Source: an uncultured Desulfobulbaceae bacterium
GTDB lineage: Bacteria; Desulfobacterota; Desulfobulbia; Desulfobulbales; BM004
Length of the DNA: 6,464 nucleotides
Direction: 5' to 3'
NCBI GenBank assembly: GCA_947258675.1
Contig: CAMYJP010000202.1
Coordinates: 1 to 6,464 of the forward strand
Numbering within the stretch: position 1 is the stretch's first letter; the number at the start of each line of letters is the position of its first letter. Made by a program: the position numbers and the translations under genes. The notes below the pieces were generated by a model, which saw only the letters and a list, made by a program, of their open reading frames with translations, was not told the DNA's origin and did not search any database. This document shows positions 1-6,459 of the stretch, piece by piece.

Positions 1-695
1 ACAATGACAAATGGTATTTTTTCTCGAACCAAGGGTAAAAGCGGTTTATGGAAGGGGATATGTGGTTCAATGCGGTTTAATGGCCATATATCGATCAGCA
101 AAAGAAGAAGAGGGGTGGTAACCAGCATTGGTTTACTCATCAATCCCATAATAAAAAATATATAGCAACTTAGTAGGGTTATCCTGTTTGGCCTGGAAAC
201 CTGTTTAGCGTATGTTAGAAAGGTTAACAGTAAGAAAAATACACTAAGAACATCTTTTCGTTCAGACGCCCAAGCCACTGATTCAACATGGAGTGGATGT
301 ATTGCAAAGAACGCTGCGACGATAAAACTCTGCCAGCGCAAATTTGTTGCGGTACGAAGGAAAAGGAACAACATAACAGCATTTGTCATGTGAAAGAGGA
401 CATTAATAATATGGTGGCCTCCCGGATCCAGTCCAAATAAATGATAATCTACCATGTGGGACATCCAGGTCACTGGATGCCAATTGCCGGCATGAGTTGT
501 AGTAAAAGCCCATAAAATATTATTAAATGATAACCCTGATTGTATTCTCAGATTTTCAGTGATATATATCGGGTCATCAAAATTAATGAACTCGTGATTT
601 CGGATCTGCCAATATAGAGATAGTACAGATAGGGCGAGAATAAATATGATGAGAATATCAAGACGTTGAAGTGATGTTTTTGGTTTGGAAACCAT
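1..695 (-). CDS. TMTC-like (DUF1736-type) polytopic membrane glycosyltransferase, 3' partial
   Basis: The first 231 codons of a gene that continues past base 1. The sequence shows a short basic N-terminus, a membrane segment at about residues 13-30, and a periplasmic-type loop holding FINFDDPIYI (acidic pair D40-D41) and NWHPVTWMSH (71-80). Further hydrophobic segments lie near 97-114, 122-137, 148-163, 172-187 and 190-206. The signature HPLHVESVAWASERKDVLS (133-151) is characteristic of bacterial relatives of the TMTC O-mannosyltransferases, which have a GT-C-like membrane domain followed by tetratricopeptide repeats; any TPR part would lie outside the window. In GT-C enzymes, acidic residues in the first external loop normally help bind the lipid-linked sugar donor, so D40-D41 may be catalytic (inference). 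The ATG at 693-695 is the first start after an in-frame TAG at 720-722; no strong Shine-Dalgarno is visible. Donor and acceptor are unknown. It is divergent from the zinc-ribbon gene. Confidence 0.85.
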   Translation of the reverse strand, partial: MVSKPKTSLQRLDILIIFILALSVLSLYWQIRNHEFINFDDPIYITENLRIQSGLSFNNILWAFTTTHAGNWHPVTWMSHMVDYHLFGLDPGGHHIINVLFHMTNAVMLFLFLRTATNLRWQSFIVAAFFAIHPLHVESVAWASERKDVLSVFFLLLTFLTYAKQVSRPNRITLLSCYIFFIMGLMSKPMLVTTPLLLLLIDIWPLNRIEPHIPFHKPLLPLVREKIPFVI

Positions 696-779
696 AACGG
701 TGTAATATTCTGCTATATTCTAATTTCAATAATAGTCCCAAAAGTCATTCGGCTCTCTTATTTATGAGAAGACAAAGGC

Positions 780-795
780 TAGTCTTTAAAGACTA
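780..795. repeat. Perfect 16-bp palindrome (TAGTCTTTAAAGACTA)
   Basis: TAGTCTTTAAAGACTA is identical to its own reverse complement. It lies 85 bp upstream of the membrane glycosyltransferase start and 261 bp upstream of the zinc-ribbon gene, and is followed on the plus strand by AATTTCAAAATTTTT. It could be a dimeric repressor site or form a weak hairpin with no real loop. The adjacent AT-rich tract is only loosely terminator-like. No regulator is identifiable from the sequence. Confidence 0.5.
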
Positions 796-961
796 AATTT
801 CAAAATTTTTCGCCCGGGGTAGATCTAGCATGGGAAATGTTAATGCTGGGTTCGTCGTGGCCTTTTAACCGAATTTTCTCAATTTCGATTGTGAAATGAC
901 ATTTTGCAAGACAGTCAAGATTTTCTTTATTAACAGAACCACATATGATGATTTAAAAGTT

Positions 962-967
962 TATAAT
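962..967 (+). promoter_or_regulatory. Candidate -10 element (TATAAT) for the zinc-ribbon gene
   Basis: An exact TATAAT hexamer lies about 90 nt upstream of the start codon. No good -35 hexamer stands 16-18 bp upstream (bases 938-945 are CA-rich). A TTAACA at 930-935 resembles a -35 box but is 26 bp away, which is too far. In AT-rich DNA such a hexamer can occur by chance, so this is a weak call. Confidence 0.25.
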
Positions 968-1056
968 AGGTTTTATCGTTAGAGCGTACAAAAAGTTAAA
1001 CAAGATCGGTATGCTTATTAAACAAGGTACATTTAAATTTTGAAAAGAGGTTTTCG

Positions 1057-1575
1057 ATGGTCGATCCAAATTTGAAGTATTGCCTTACATGTCAGGATGA
1101 ATATATGCCAGAAATTGTCAATTGTCCGATATGCCATGATCAATTGCAAACTGGGCAGCAAGTGCTTGAAATTGAGGAAGCAAGACGGAATAGACTTGCA
1201 AATCGTTCTGGACAGGTTTCATCTGAAGATGAAGTGGTGAGTATTCGCCAGGGAACATTGAATGATATGAAACATCTTGAAAATTTGCTTAAGGCTGAAA
1301 ATTTAGGAGTATTGATTGCCGGTGATGAAAATTCATGTGGAAAAGGATGCTGCGCCTCTAATTTTTTTCTGCAGGTGAGAAAGGAAGAAGCGTATGATGC
1401 GCTAAAGATCCTGGAGGCAGAATTTTTACGTACAACCGGTATTGAATACCATGATACTACTCATGCGGATAGTGTGTTTGATCCAAAGGCCGGGGAAGTT
1501 GTATGTCCGGCATGTGGACATGCTTTTTCTCCAACCTCAACTTCCTGCCCAGATTGCGGACTGCAATTCGGGTAA
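1057..1575 (+). CDS. Small double-zinc-ribbon protein with Cys-rich centre, unknown function
   Basis: A 172-residue cytoplasmic protein with no signal peptide or membrane segment. Two zinc-ribbon-like knuckles with identical spacing bracket it: C9-X2-C12-X10-C23-X2-C26 at the N-terminus and C150-X2-C153-X10-C164-X2-C167 at the C-terminus. Between them, residues about 61-128 look like a compact alpha/beta domain resembling DUF2007 (annotated in Pfam as a putative prokaryotic signal-transducing domain), interrupted by CGKGCC (C94, C98, C99), which could add a third metal or redox site. The DUF2007 link is a guess from the pattern of a hydrophobic strand, a helix, then LGVLIAG. AAGAGG at 1045-1050, six bases before the ATG, fixes the start. 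The gene stands alone, convergent with dnaE. The four-Cys sites suggest structural zinc and possibly a protein- or nucleic-acid-binding role; nothing in the context narrows this. Confidence 0.85.
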   Translation: MVDPNLKYCLTCQDEYMPEIVNCPICHDQLQTGQQVLEIEEARRNRLANRSGQVSSEDEVVSIRQGTLNDMKHLENLLKAENLGVLIAGDENSCGKGCCASNFFLQVRKEEAYDALKILEAEFLRTTGIEYHDTTHADSVFDPKAGEVVCPACGHAFSPTSTSCPDCGLQFG

Positions 1576-1711
1576 TACTACCTCATAGAATATGAAATTC
1601 ACTGATAAACGTGTCTCAAAAAAAACATTCTGCACCTGTAGCTACTTATCCTGGCAGTGTATGAAAAAATAAGGCTTAGATATTTTCAGTTTTAAAATTC
1701 ATTAAGGATTA

Positions 1712-1894
1712 TCAGCTTTCCAAACCAATATTTTTGGCCCATCTCCCATTCTTTCTTTCGGGACGCTTCATCGGTTTCTTACTATAATATATTGCCTGAT
1801 ATCCTAGGGCGTTGTTTACGGCCTCTGTAAATTCTCTGCTGGGTTTGATGGTTAAATCGCCAGGAATTGTCACATCTACTTCTCCGCGACCGCT
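1712..1894 (-). pseudogene. dnaE: Frame-displaced C-terminal tail of dnaE
   Basis: Read in the frame whose codons start at base 1894, this stretch encodes 60 residues beginning SGRGEVDVTIPGDLTIKPSR and ending with a TGA at 1712-1714. It continues through EFTEAVNNALGY. This matches the end of polymerase III alpha subunits: in E. coli the equivalent segment runs through RVSPSDRLLNDLRGLIG. The displaced frame is closed immediately upstream by a TAA at 1895-1897, so it cannot be an independent gene: there is no start codon near the beginning and no ribosome binding site. It is the original dnaE C-terminus, cut off from the main frame by an out-of-frame lesion at about 1890-1897. The same bases are currently read in the dnaE frame as an Arg-rich nonsense tail. 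Confidence 0.8.
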
Positions 1895-4800
1895 TTACAT
1901 GATTAACCTGGTCTGATTTTAATAGAATTTTTGCTCCAGCTGTATATTTGCTTCGGGCAATATCCAAAGTATCTACGGCATCGGCGATTATTTTATCCCC
2001 CCTTTCGTCCTTTTTTATTATTCCTTGAATAATGAGAGGAGTTTCAGTCTCAAGCAGATGTGAACATTGTTTAAAAACATCAGGGAAAAGGACTATATCT
2101 GCCGTTCCTGCAATATCTTCCAGGGTAAGAAATCCCATCCTCTCACCCTTTCTACTGGTATGATCCTTGAAGGCGTGGACTATGCCTCCCACCCGGACAG
2201 GCTGTCCATCAATGCATTCAGCTAATTCGGTGAGTTCTGTATCGGCAACTGTTTTTATTTCATCTTTGAAGTTTTCCAATGGGTGCCCAGTTATGTAAAA
2301 ACCAACGGTTTCTTTTTCATGAGCAAGTTTTTCTTTTTGGCTCCATTCGGGGATATCAGGCAGTACAACAGTAGAATATGTTGTGGTTATTTCTGAATCC
2401 ATTACTGTAAATAGGGAAATCTGCCCGCTTTGTCGGTCCCTCTGGGCTGCCTGGGCTTGGTCTAGGGCCTGGTCAAGAATAGCAAATAATTGAGAGCGTT
2501 TGGCGCTTAAAGAGTCAAAAGCTCCCGATTTAATGAGGCTTTCTACTACACGTCGATTGACCCGACGCAAATCAACCCGGCTGCAAAATTCCACCAAAGA
2601 TTTAAAGGGTCCGTCCTGGCGGCGTTCTTCTATTATGGAATCAAGAGCTGCATCCCCTACATTTTTTACAGCCGCTAATCCGAAGCGGATTCTATCATTT
2701 ATTACTGTGAAATCCTGGTCACTTTCATTGATGTCAGGTGGAAGAACTTCAATTTCATGGTCACGACATTCGTTAATATACGTTACTATTTTATCGGTAT
2801 TATTCATGTCGCACGATAGGAGAGCCGCCATGAATTGAGCAGGGTAGTGCGCTTTAAGATAGGCTGTTTGATAGGCTATTAAAGCATAAGCCGCACTGTG
2901 GGATTTATTGAAACCATAGCCGGCAAATTTGGCCATCAAATCAAAAATATATTTCGCCTTTTCTTCCGGTATATTGTTTTTTTCAGCACCGGCCATAAAT
3001 TTTTCTTTTTCAGCCGCCATGATTGCCGGAACCTTTTTTCCCATAGCACGCCGCAGTATATCAGCATCTCCAAGGGTATAGTTGGCCAGAATGTTGGCAA
3101 TTTTCATTACCTGTTCCTGGTAAACGATAACACCGTAAGTTTCTTCCAATACTTCCTTGAGCTGGGGAAGGGGATAGACAACCGGTATTTTCCCATGTTT
3201 GGTATCCACATACGTACCGACCATACCACTTTCCATGGGCCCAGGCCGATAAAGGGCGACAAGCGCAATTAGGTCCGTGAACACTTCCGGTTTCATGCTC
3301 ATGAGGAGCCCACGCATACCTGAACTTTCCAGCTGAAAAACCCCAAGGGCGTCTCCCCGACATAGAAGATCATAAGTTTTCTGGTCATCCATTGGGATAA
3401 TATCAATTTCTAACTGGTATCCAAGATCGTTCTCAATCAGTTTGATAGTTCTATCAATAACTGTAAGTGTCTTGAGACCGAGAAAGTCGAACTTTATCAG
3501 CCCGGTCATCTCAGTATATTTCATATCATACTGAGTCAGTGTTTCACCTTTAGGGCCTTTGCATAATGGTAAGTACTCTACAATAGGCTCGGGCGATATA
3601 ACTACTCCGGCTGCATGGGTTGATGTGTGCCGGGCCAGGCCTTCAAGCACTTGAGCTACAGAAAGTAGTTCTTTTACTTGGGGATCGCTGTCCTGGGCAT
3701 GTTTCAGTCGCGGTTCCATCTTGATTGCGTCTTTGATGGTGATTTTGAGTTGTTCTGGAATAAGTTTGGCGATACGGTCTACATCTGCAAAGGGTAGGGC
3801 AAGGGCCCGTCCCACATCCCTAATGACGGCCCTGGCTTTCATTGAACCATAGGTAATGATTTGCGCAACATGATCGGTGCCGCCATATCTTTTCTGGACA
3901 TATTGGAGGACTTCTCCTCTGCGTTCCTGGCAAAAGTCAATATCAAAATCCGGCATACTTTTTCTTTCAATATTAAGAAAACGTTCGAAAATCAGACCGT
4001 AGGGAATCGGATCTATATCTGTTATTCTCATTGAATAGGCGGCAAGGCTGCCCGCTCCAGAACCTCGTCCCGGTCCTACAGGAATTTTCTGGTCTTTGGC
4101 CCAGTTGATAAAATCCGCCACTATTAGAAAATAACCGGGGAAACCCATTTTCTGGATTACATTAATCTCATGATCCAATCTTTTTCGATAAGTTTCTTCA
4201 ATATTCGGCTGGAGCTTTTTCTGGGCTCGAATTGCGGTAAGTCTTTCTTCAAGCCCTTTTCTCGCTTCTTTTTCAAACAGTGAATCCAGGGTTTCCTCTT
4301 CAGGTACAGGAAAATTAGGAAAATGGTGTGCTCCAAAATCGAGTTTTAGGTCACATCTATTGGCAATATCTACCGTCGTTTGAATTGCCTCTGGGCAATG
4401 TTCAAAACGGCTGATCATTTCAGGTGGAGATTTGAAATAGAGTTCATCAGTGGAGAAGTGAAACCTGTTTTTGTCATGTATGGTTTTGCCAGTCTGAATA
4501 CAGAGAAGAACATCATGGGCATGGGACTCTTCTTTATTAAGATAATGACAGTCATTGGTGGCAACTAAAGGAATGCCAATTTCCTTGGAAAGTACCTTGA
4601 GTCCGTTATTTACAATAGTTTGTTCAGGAATGCTATTTTCCTGCATTTCAAAGTAAATTCGATCATCAAATATCTGTTGCAACCGCAGTGCTTCTTTTTT
4701 TGCTTCTTCAAGGTTGTTGTTCACTAAAAGGGCCGGAATGCCGCCATGCAAACAGGCAGTAAGAGCAATAAGGCCATCACTGTGTGCGACAAGCAATTCT

Positions 4801-5186
4801 TTGTCAATACGCGGTTTGTAATAGAAACCTTCCAGTTGGGCCCTGCTTGCCAGTTTCATCAGGTTTTGGTATCCGGTATAGTTCATGGCCAGCAGTACGA
4901 GATGAAAAGCAGCCTCTCCGGCGCTTCTGGCATTTTTCTTGTCCAAACGGCTTTTAGGAGCAATGTAAAATTCACTGCCGATGATTGGTTTTATCCCTTC
5001 TTTAGTGGCTTTAACATATAGCTCAAGTGCTCCATGCATGGCTCCATGATCAGTAATTGCAACTGCATCCATATTGAACTCTTTGCATTTGGCAATAAGA
5101 TCGTCGAGCCGGATAGCACCATCGAGCAAAGAATATTGGGTATGAACGTGAAGGTGGATAAAATTGGCAGGGGCATGTTCAGTCAT
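1782..5186 (-). CDS. dnaE: DNA polymerase III subunit alpha (DnaE), C-terminus frameshifted
   Basis: Catalytic subunit of the chromosomal replicase, 1134 codons as read (E. coli DnaE has 1160 residues). In order: an N-terminal PHP domain (about 9-215) with likely metal ligands H13, H15, D22, H47, E72, H95, C145, D212 and H214; the palm, with GPGRGSGAGS (371-380) and catalytic aspartates D415 and D417 in PDFDIDF plus D567 in KFDFLGL, matching E. coli D401, D403 and D555; fingers with RPGPMESGM (647-655), YQEQVM and FNKSHSAAYAL (759-769); a helix-hairpin-helix region (about 836-893); the clamp-binding motif QISLF (922-926); and an OB fold (about 996-1077). From about residue 1098 the reading is Arg-rich and unlike any alpha subunit; the true end lies in another frame (1712-1894). 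The core should be active, but the tau-binding domain is lost. The ATG at 5184-5186 is preceded by AAGG at seven bases. The gene is codirectional with and 176 nt downstream of the epimerase gene. Confidence 0.95.
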   Translation of the reverse strand: MTEHAPANFIHLHVHTQYSLLDGAIRLDDLIAKCKEFNMDAVAITDHGAMHGALELYVKATKEGIKPIIGSEFYIAPKSRLDKKNARSAGEAAFHLVLLAMNYTGYQNLMKLASRAQLEGFYYKPRIDKELLVAHSDGLIALTACLHGGIPALLVNNNLEEAKKEALRLQQIFDDRIYFEMQENSIPEQTIVNNGLKVLSKEIGIPLVATNDCHYLNKEESHAHDVLLCIQTGKTIHDKNRFHFSTDELYFKSPPEMISRFEHCPEAIQTTVDIANRCDLKLDFGAHHFPNFPVPEEETLDSLFEKEARKGLEERLTAIRAQKKLQPNIEETYRKRLDHEINVIQKMGFPGYFLIVADFINWAKDQKIPVGPGRGSGAGSLAAYSMRITDIDPIPYGLIFERFLNIERKSMPDFDIDFCQERRGEVLQYVQKRYGGTDHVAQIITYGSMKARAVIRDVGRALALPFADVDRIAKLIPEQLKITIKDAIKMEPRLKHAQDSDPQVKELLSVAQVLEGLARHTSTHAAGVVISPEPIVEYLPLCKGPKGETLTQYDMKYTEMTGLIKFDFLGLKTLTVIDRTIKLIENDLGYQLEIDIIPMDDQKTYDLLCRGDALGVFQLESSGMRGLLMSMKPEVFTDLIALVALYRPGPMESGMVGTYVDTKHGKIPVVYPLPQLKEVLEETYGVIVYQEQVMKIANILANYTLGDADILRRAMGKKVPAIMAAEKEKFMAGAEKNNIPEEKAKYIFDLMAKFAGYGFNKSHSAAYALIAYQTAYLKAHYPAQFMAALLSCDMNNTDKIVTYINECRDHEIEVLPPDINESDQDFTVINDRIRFGLAAVKNVGDAALDSIIEERRQDGPFKSLVEFCSRVDLRRVNRRVVESLIKSGAFDSLSAKRSQLFAILDQALDQAQAAQRDRQSGQISLFTVMDSEITTTYSTVVLPDIPEWSQKEKLAHEKETVGFYITGHPLENFKDEIKTVADTELTELAECIDGQPVRVGGIVHAFKDHTSRKGERMGFLTLEDIAGTADIVLFPDVFKQCSHLLETETPLIIQGIIKKDERGDKIIADAVDTLDIARSKYTAGAKILLKSDQVNHVKRSRRSRCDNSWRFNHQTQQRIYRGRKQRPRISGNIL

Positions 5187-5284
5187 TATTAAACCTTAAT
5201 TACTGGTGTTAGGTAAAAAAGTTAAGCATCTACATTGGAGAAGTCGATTGCTACTCTTTGGGGAACTGATTTTGCGGGATGAAA

Positions 5285-5311
5285 AGTATAGATTATTTTT
5301 AACAGATTCAA
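5285..5311 (-). promoter_or_regulatory. Candidate sigma-70-type promoter for dnaE
   Basis: On the minus strand TTGAAT (5306-5311) is followed after 15 bp by TATACT (5285-5290), one mismatch from TATAAT. The spacer is shorter than the usual 16-18 bp. It sits in the 176-nt gap before dnaE and would give a leader of roughly 90 nt. It fits the idea that dnaE is transcribed separately from the epimerase gene, but the match is modest and the DNA is AT-rich. Confidence 0.3.
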
Positions 5312-5362
5312 GGAAAAATATGTACCTATAATCGGACAAGGATGAAGATATTAATTTTGTGA

Positions 5363-6181
5363 TCAGTAAAGTATTTTTGAAAAGGTGGGCATTTTATTAA
5401 GAGCAGAAAGACTTTTCCAAAGGTCATTTTCTACATGCGGTTCCAAAGTGATGATAGGTGTAAGATTCTTGTTTTTTAAATAAGTAAAAAGAGCATGAAA
5501 ATCAAAACCACCTTCACCAACAGCTAAATGGTCATCATAAAGACCGTTGTTGTCATGAAGATGAAGTTGCCCAAACCAGGGATGCAGAGGATATAGCCAG
5601 TCCTTCCATGAGTTACGTCCATAGACCATTACATGACCAACGTCCAGGCAGAAACCAACTTGATTAGATCCTAATGTTGTCAATATATGCTTATGCATGT
5701 CAGGAGTGCTCTCATACGTGTTTTCGAACATAATTCGTGTTGGTTGCTCAGAGGCAATTGATAGAAGTTCCTGCCATGTATCAAGAGAATTTTTAAGCCA
5801 GGTATCATAAGCAATGTCGTGGATTCCAGAAATATAATAGAGATGGCACACTATGGAAACTGGTTTGAAAATGGGAATCAATTCAAAGGCTCTATGTAAT
5901 TTTTCCCTAGTGGTTTTCAAGGCTGTTTGTTGTGGATCTCCTGGTGACAGGCCTGAAAAGGGTGCATGTATAGTGCAAGCAAGGTCTTCAGCCTTCAGTT
6001 TTTCTGAAACTTTTTGGAAGCGATCTTTTGAAACTGTAAAGAGGACGTTACCGTCAAGACCTATTTCCGGTTGGATGCGATTATCTATGATTCGCTGTAT
6101 GTCGCGTTCAAGCCTCAGAAAGGGGACATTTACAAAACTTTTAGTGCTGATATGGATGAATGGATGCGGAGGTGACATCAT
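5363..6181 (-). CDS. Sugar phosphate isomerase/epimerase family protein (TIM barrel, AP endonuclease 2-like fold)
   Basis: A 272-residue soluble protein. Motifs in order are TIHAPFSGLSPGD (70-82), H113, MFENTYE (E153), GFCLDVGH (D180, H183), LHLHDNNG (H209, D210), DDHLAVGEGGFDF (216-228) and TLEPH (E247). This is the xylose isomerase-like TIM-barrel superfamily. E153, D180, H209 and E247 correspond well, in type and spacing, to the four divalent-metal ligands of D-tagatose 3-epimerase-like enzymes, so the metal site appears complete. The family includes sugar epimerases, inosose dehydratase-type enzymes and endonuclease IV. The length suits a sugar-type enzyme rather than a DNA repair enzyme, but I cannot name the substrate. 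The start is a double ATG (6181 and 6178) with no clear Shine-Dalgarno; an in-frame TAA at 6209-6211 limits upstream extension. dnaE follows on the same strand after 176 nt; no functional link is evident. Confidence 0.85.
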   Translation of the reverse strand: MMSPPHPFIHISTKSFVNVPFLRLERDIQRIIDNRIQPEIGLDGNVLFTVSKDRFQKVSEKLKAEDLACTIHAPFSGLSPGDPQQTALKTTREKLHRAFELIPIFKPVSIVCHLYYISGIHDIAYDTWLKNSLDTWQELLSIASEQPTRIMFENTYESTPDMHKHILTTLGSNQVGFCLDVGHVMVYGRNSWKDWLYPLHPWFGQLHLHDNNGLYDDHLAVGEGGFDFHALFTYLKNKNLTPIITLEPHVENDLWKSLSALNKMPTFSKILY

Positions 6182-6214
6182 TTTATTGAAATTGATTAAA
6201 TAACAACCTTAATC

Positions 6215-6231
6215 CACCAGCTTTGCTGGTG
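6215..6231. repeat. Perfect 7-bp stem hairpin upstream of the epimerase gene
   Basis: CACCAGC (6215-6221), loop TTT, GCTGGTG (6225-6231). It lies 33 bp upstream of the epimerase start. The right arm can instead pair with CCAGC at 6236-6240, leaving a 6-nt loop, so two mutually exclusive stems are possible. There is no adjacent U-run of terminator length on either strand. It may be a leader structure, the remnant of a terminator, or a small dispersed repeat. Confidence 0.5.
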
Positions 6232-6368
6232 AGTCCCAGCTATGCTATGCAAGCAAGACAGTGACAAAATAAAGAGGACTTATTGCAAGTATTCTTTTCT
6301 TTCAAAACATTCATTTTCTTTGTTTGCCCAAAGAAAACGAAGCAAAAGAAAGGGCAGCCGTTCACTTG

Positions 6369-6383
6369 TCCGCCTGAGGCGGA
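6369..6383. repeat. GC-rich palindrome, copy 1 (REP-like)
   Basis: TCCGCCT (6369-6375), G, AGGCGGA (6377-6383): 7-bp arms around one base. It differs from copy 2 (6425-6439) at only the two central positions. The pair resembles repetitive extragenic palindromes, but no REP-associated transposase is visible. Confidence 0.55.
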
Positions 6384-6408
6384 TTCCCTGTGCTTCTCGA
6401 AACGCCCG

Positions 6409-6459
6409 GAAGTTTGAAAACTCGTCCGCCTCGGGCGGACTCAAACAGGGTCAAACTTC
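6409..6459. repeat. Nested inverted repeat containing GC-rich palindrome copy 2
   Basis: An inner perfect hairpin GTCCGCC (6424-6430), loop TCG, GGCGGAC (6434-6440) is enclosed by outer arms GAAGTTTGA (6409-6417) and TCAAACTTC (6451-6459), a perfect 9-bp inverted repeat. A second TCAAAC at 6441-6446 gives an alternative partner for GTTTGA. The inner core is a near copy of 6369-6383. There is no U-run directly after the inner stem, so a simple intrinsic terminator is unlikely. The nested symmetry suggests a structured or mobile repeat unit. Confidence 0.5.

Larger units (their letters stand above)
696..1056. other. Divergent intergenic region, 361 nt, no gene seen
   Basis: This AT-rich spacer separates two divergently transcribed genes, so it should carry promoters for both. 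It holds a perfect palindrome at 780-795, an AT-rich tract just after it (about 796-809), a GC-rich patch at 811-819, and a consensus TATAAT at 962-967. Only trivial open frames exist: 12 codons from an ATG at about 831 on the plus strand, and a short stop-bounded frame on the minus strand. Neither has a ribosome binding site or recognisable similarity. Confidence 0.7.

Noticed and set aside
831..869. 12-codon plus-strand open frame as a leader peptide
   Set aside because: No ribosome binding site, no attenuator-type codon run, and nearly 190 nt from the next gene.
895..910. Possible sigma-54 promoter (TGACAT...TTGCA) upstream of the zinc-ribbon gene
   Set aside because: The essential GG of the -24 element is absent and the spacing to the TTGCA does not fit.
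1618..1657. Possible dnaE terminator on the minus strand: weak stem CTGC/GCAG (1630-1633 with 1654-1657), then a T8 run (complement of 1618-1625)
   Set aside because: The stem has only four uninterrupted pairs and a long loop with its own small palindrome (GTAGCTAC at 1638-1645). It is too weak to call, although the T-run is suggestive.
1890..1897. Programmed ribosomal frameshift in dnaE
   Set aside because: No slippery heptamer or following structure is evident. A simple frame change would not restore the roughly 26 residues that appear to be missing, so a deletion is the better explanation.
2500..2838. Plus-strand open frame of 112 codons inside dnaE
   Set aside because: It lies wholly within the well-conserved dnaE coding sequence on the other strand, has no family resemblance, and is a frame shadow.
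2898..3272. Plus-strand open frame of 124 codons inside dnaE
   Set aside because: Antisense to the conserved finger region of DnaE; its composition follows from the dnaE codons.
5853..6203. Plus-strand open frame of 116 codons antisense to the epimerase gene
   Set aside because: The minus-strand frame carries all the catalytic motifs of a known family; the antisense product has none.
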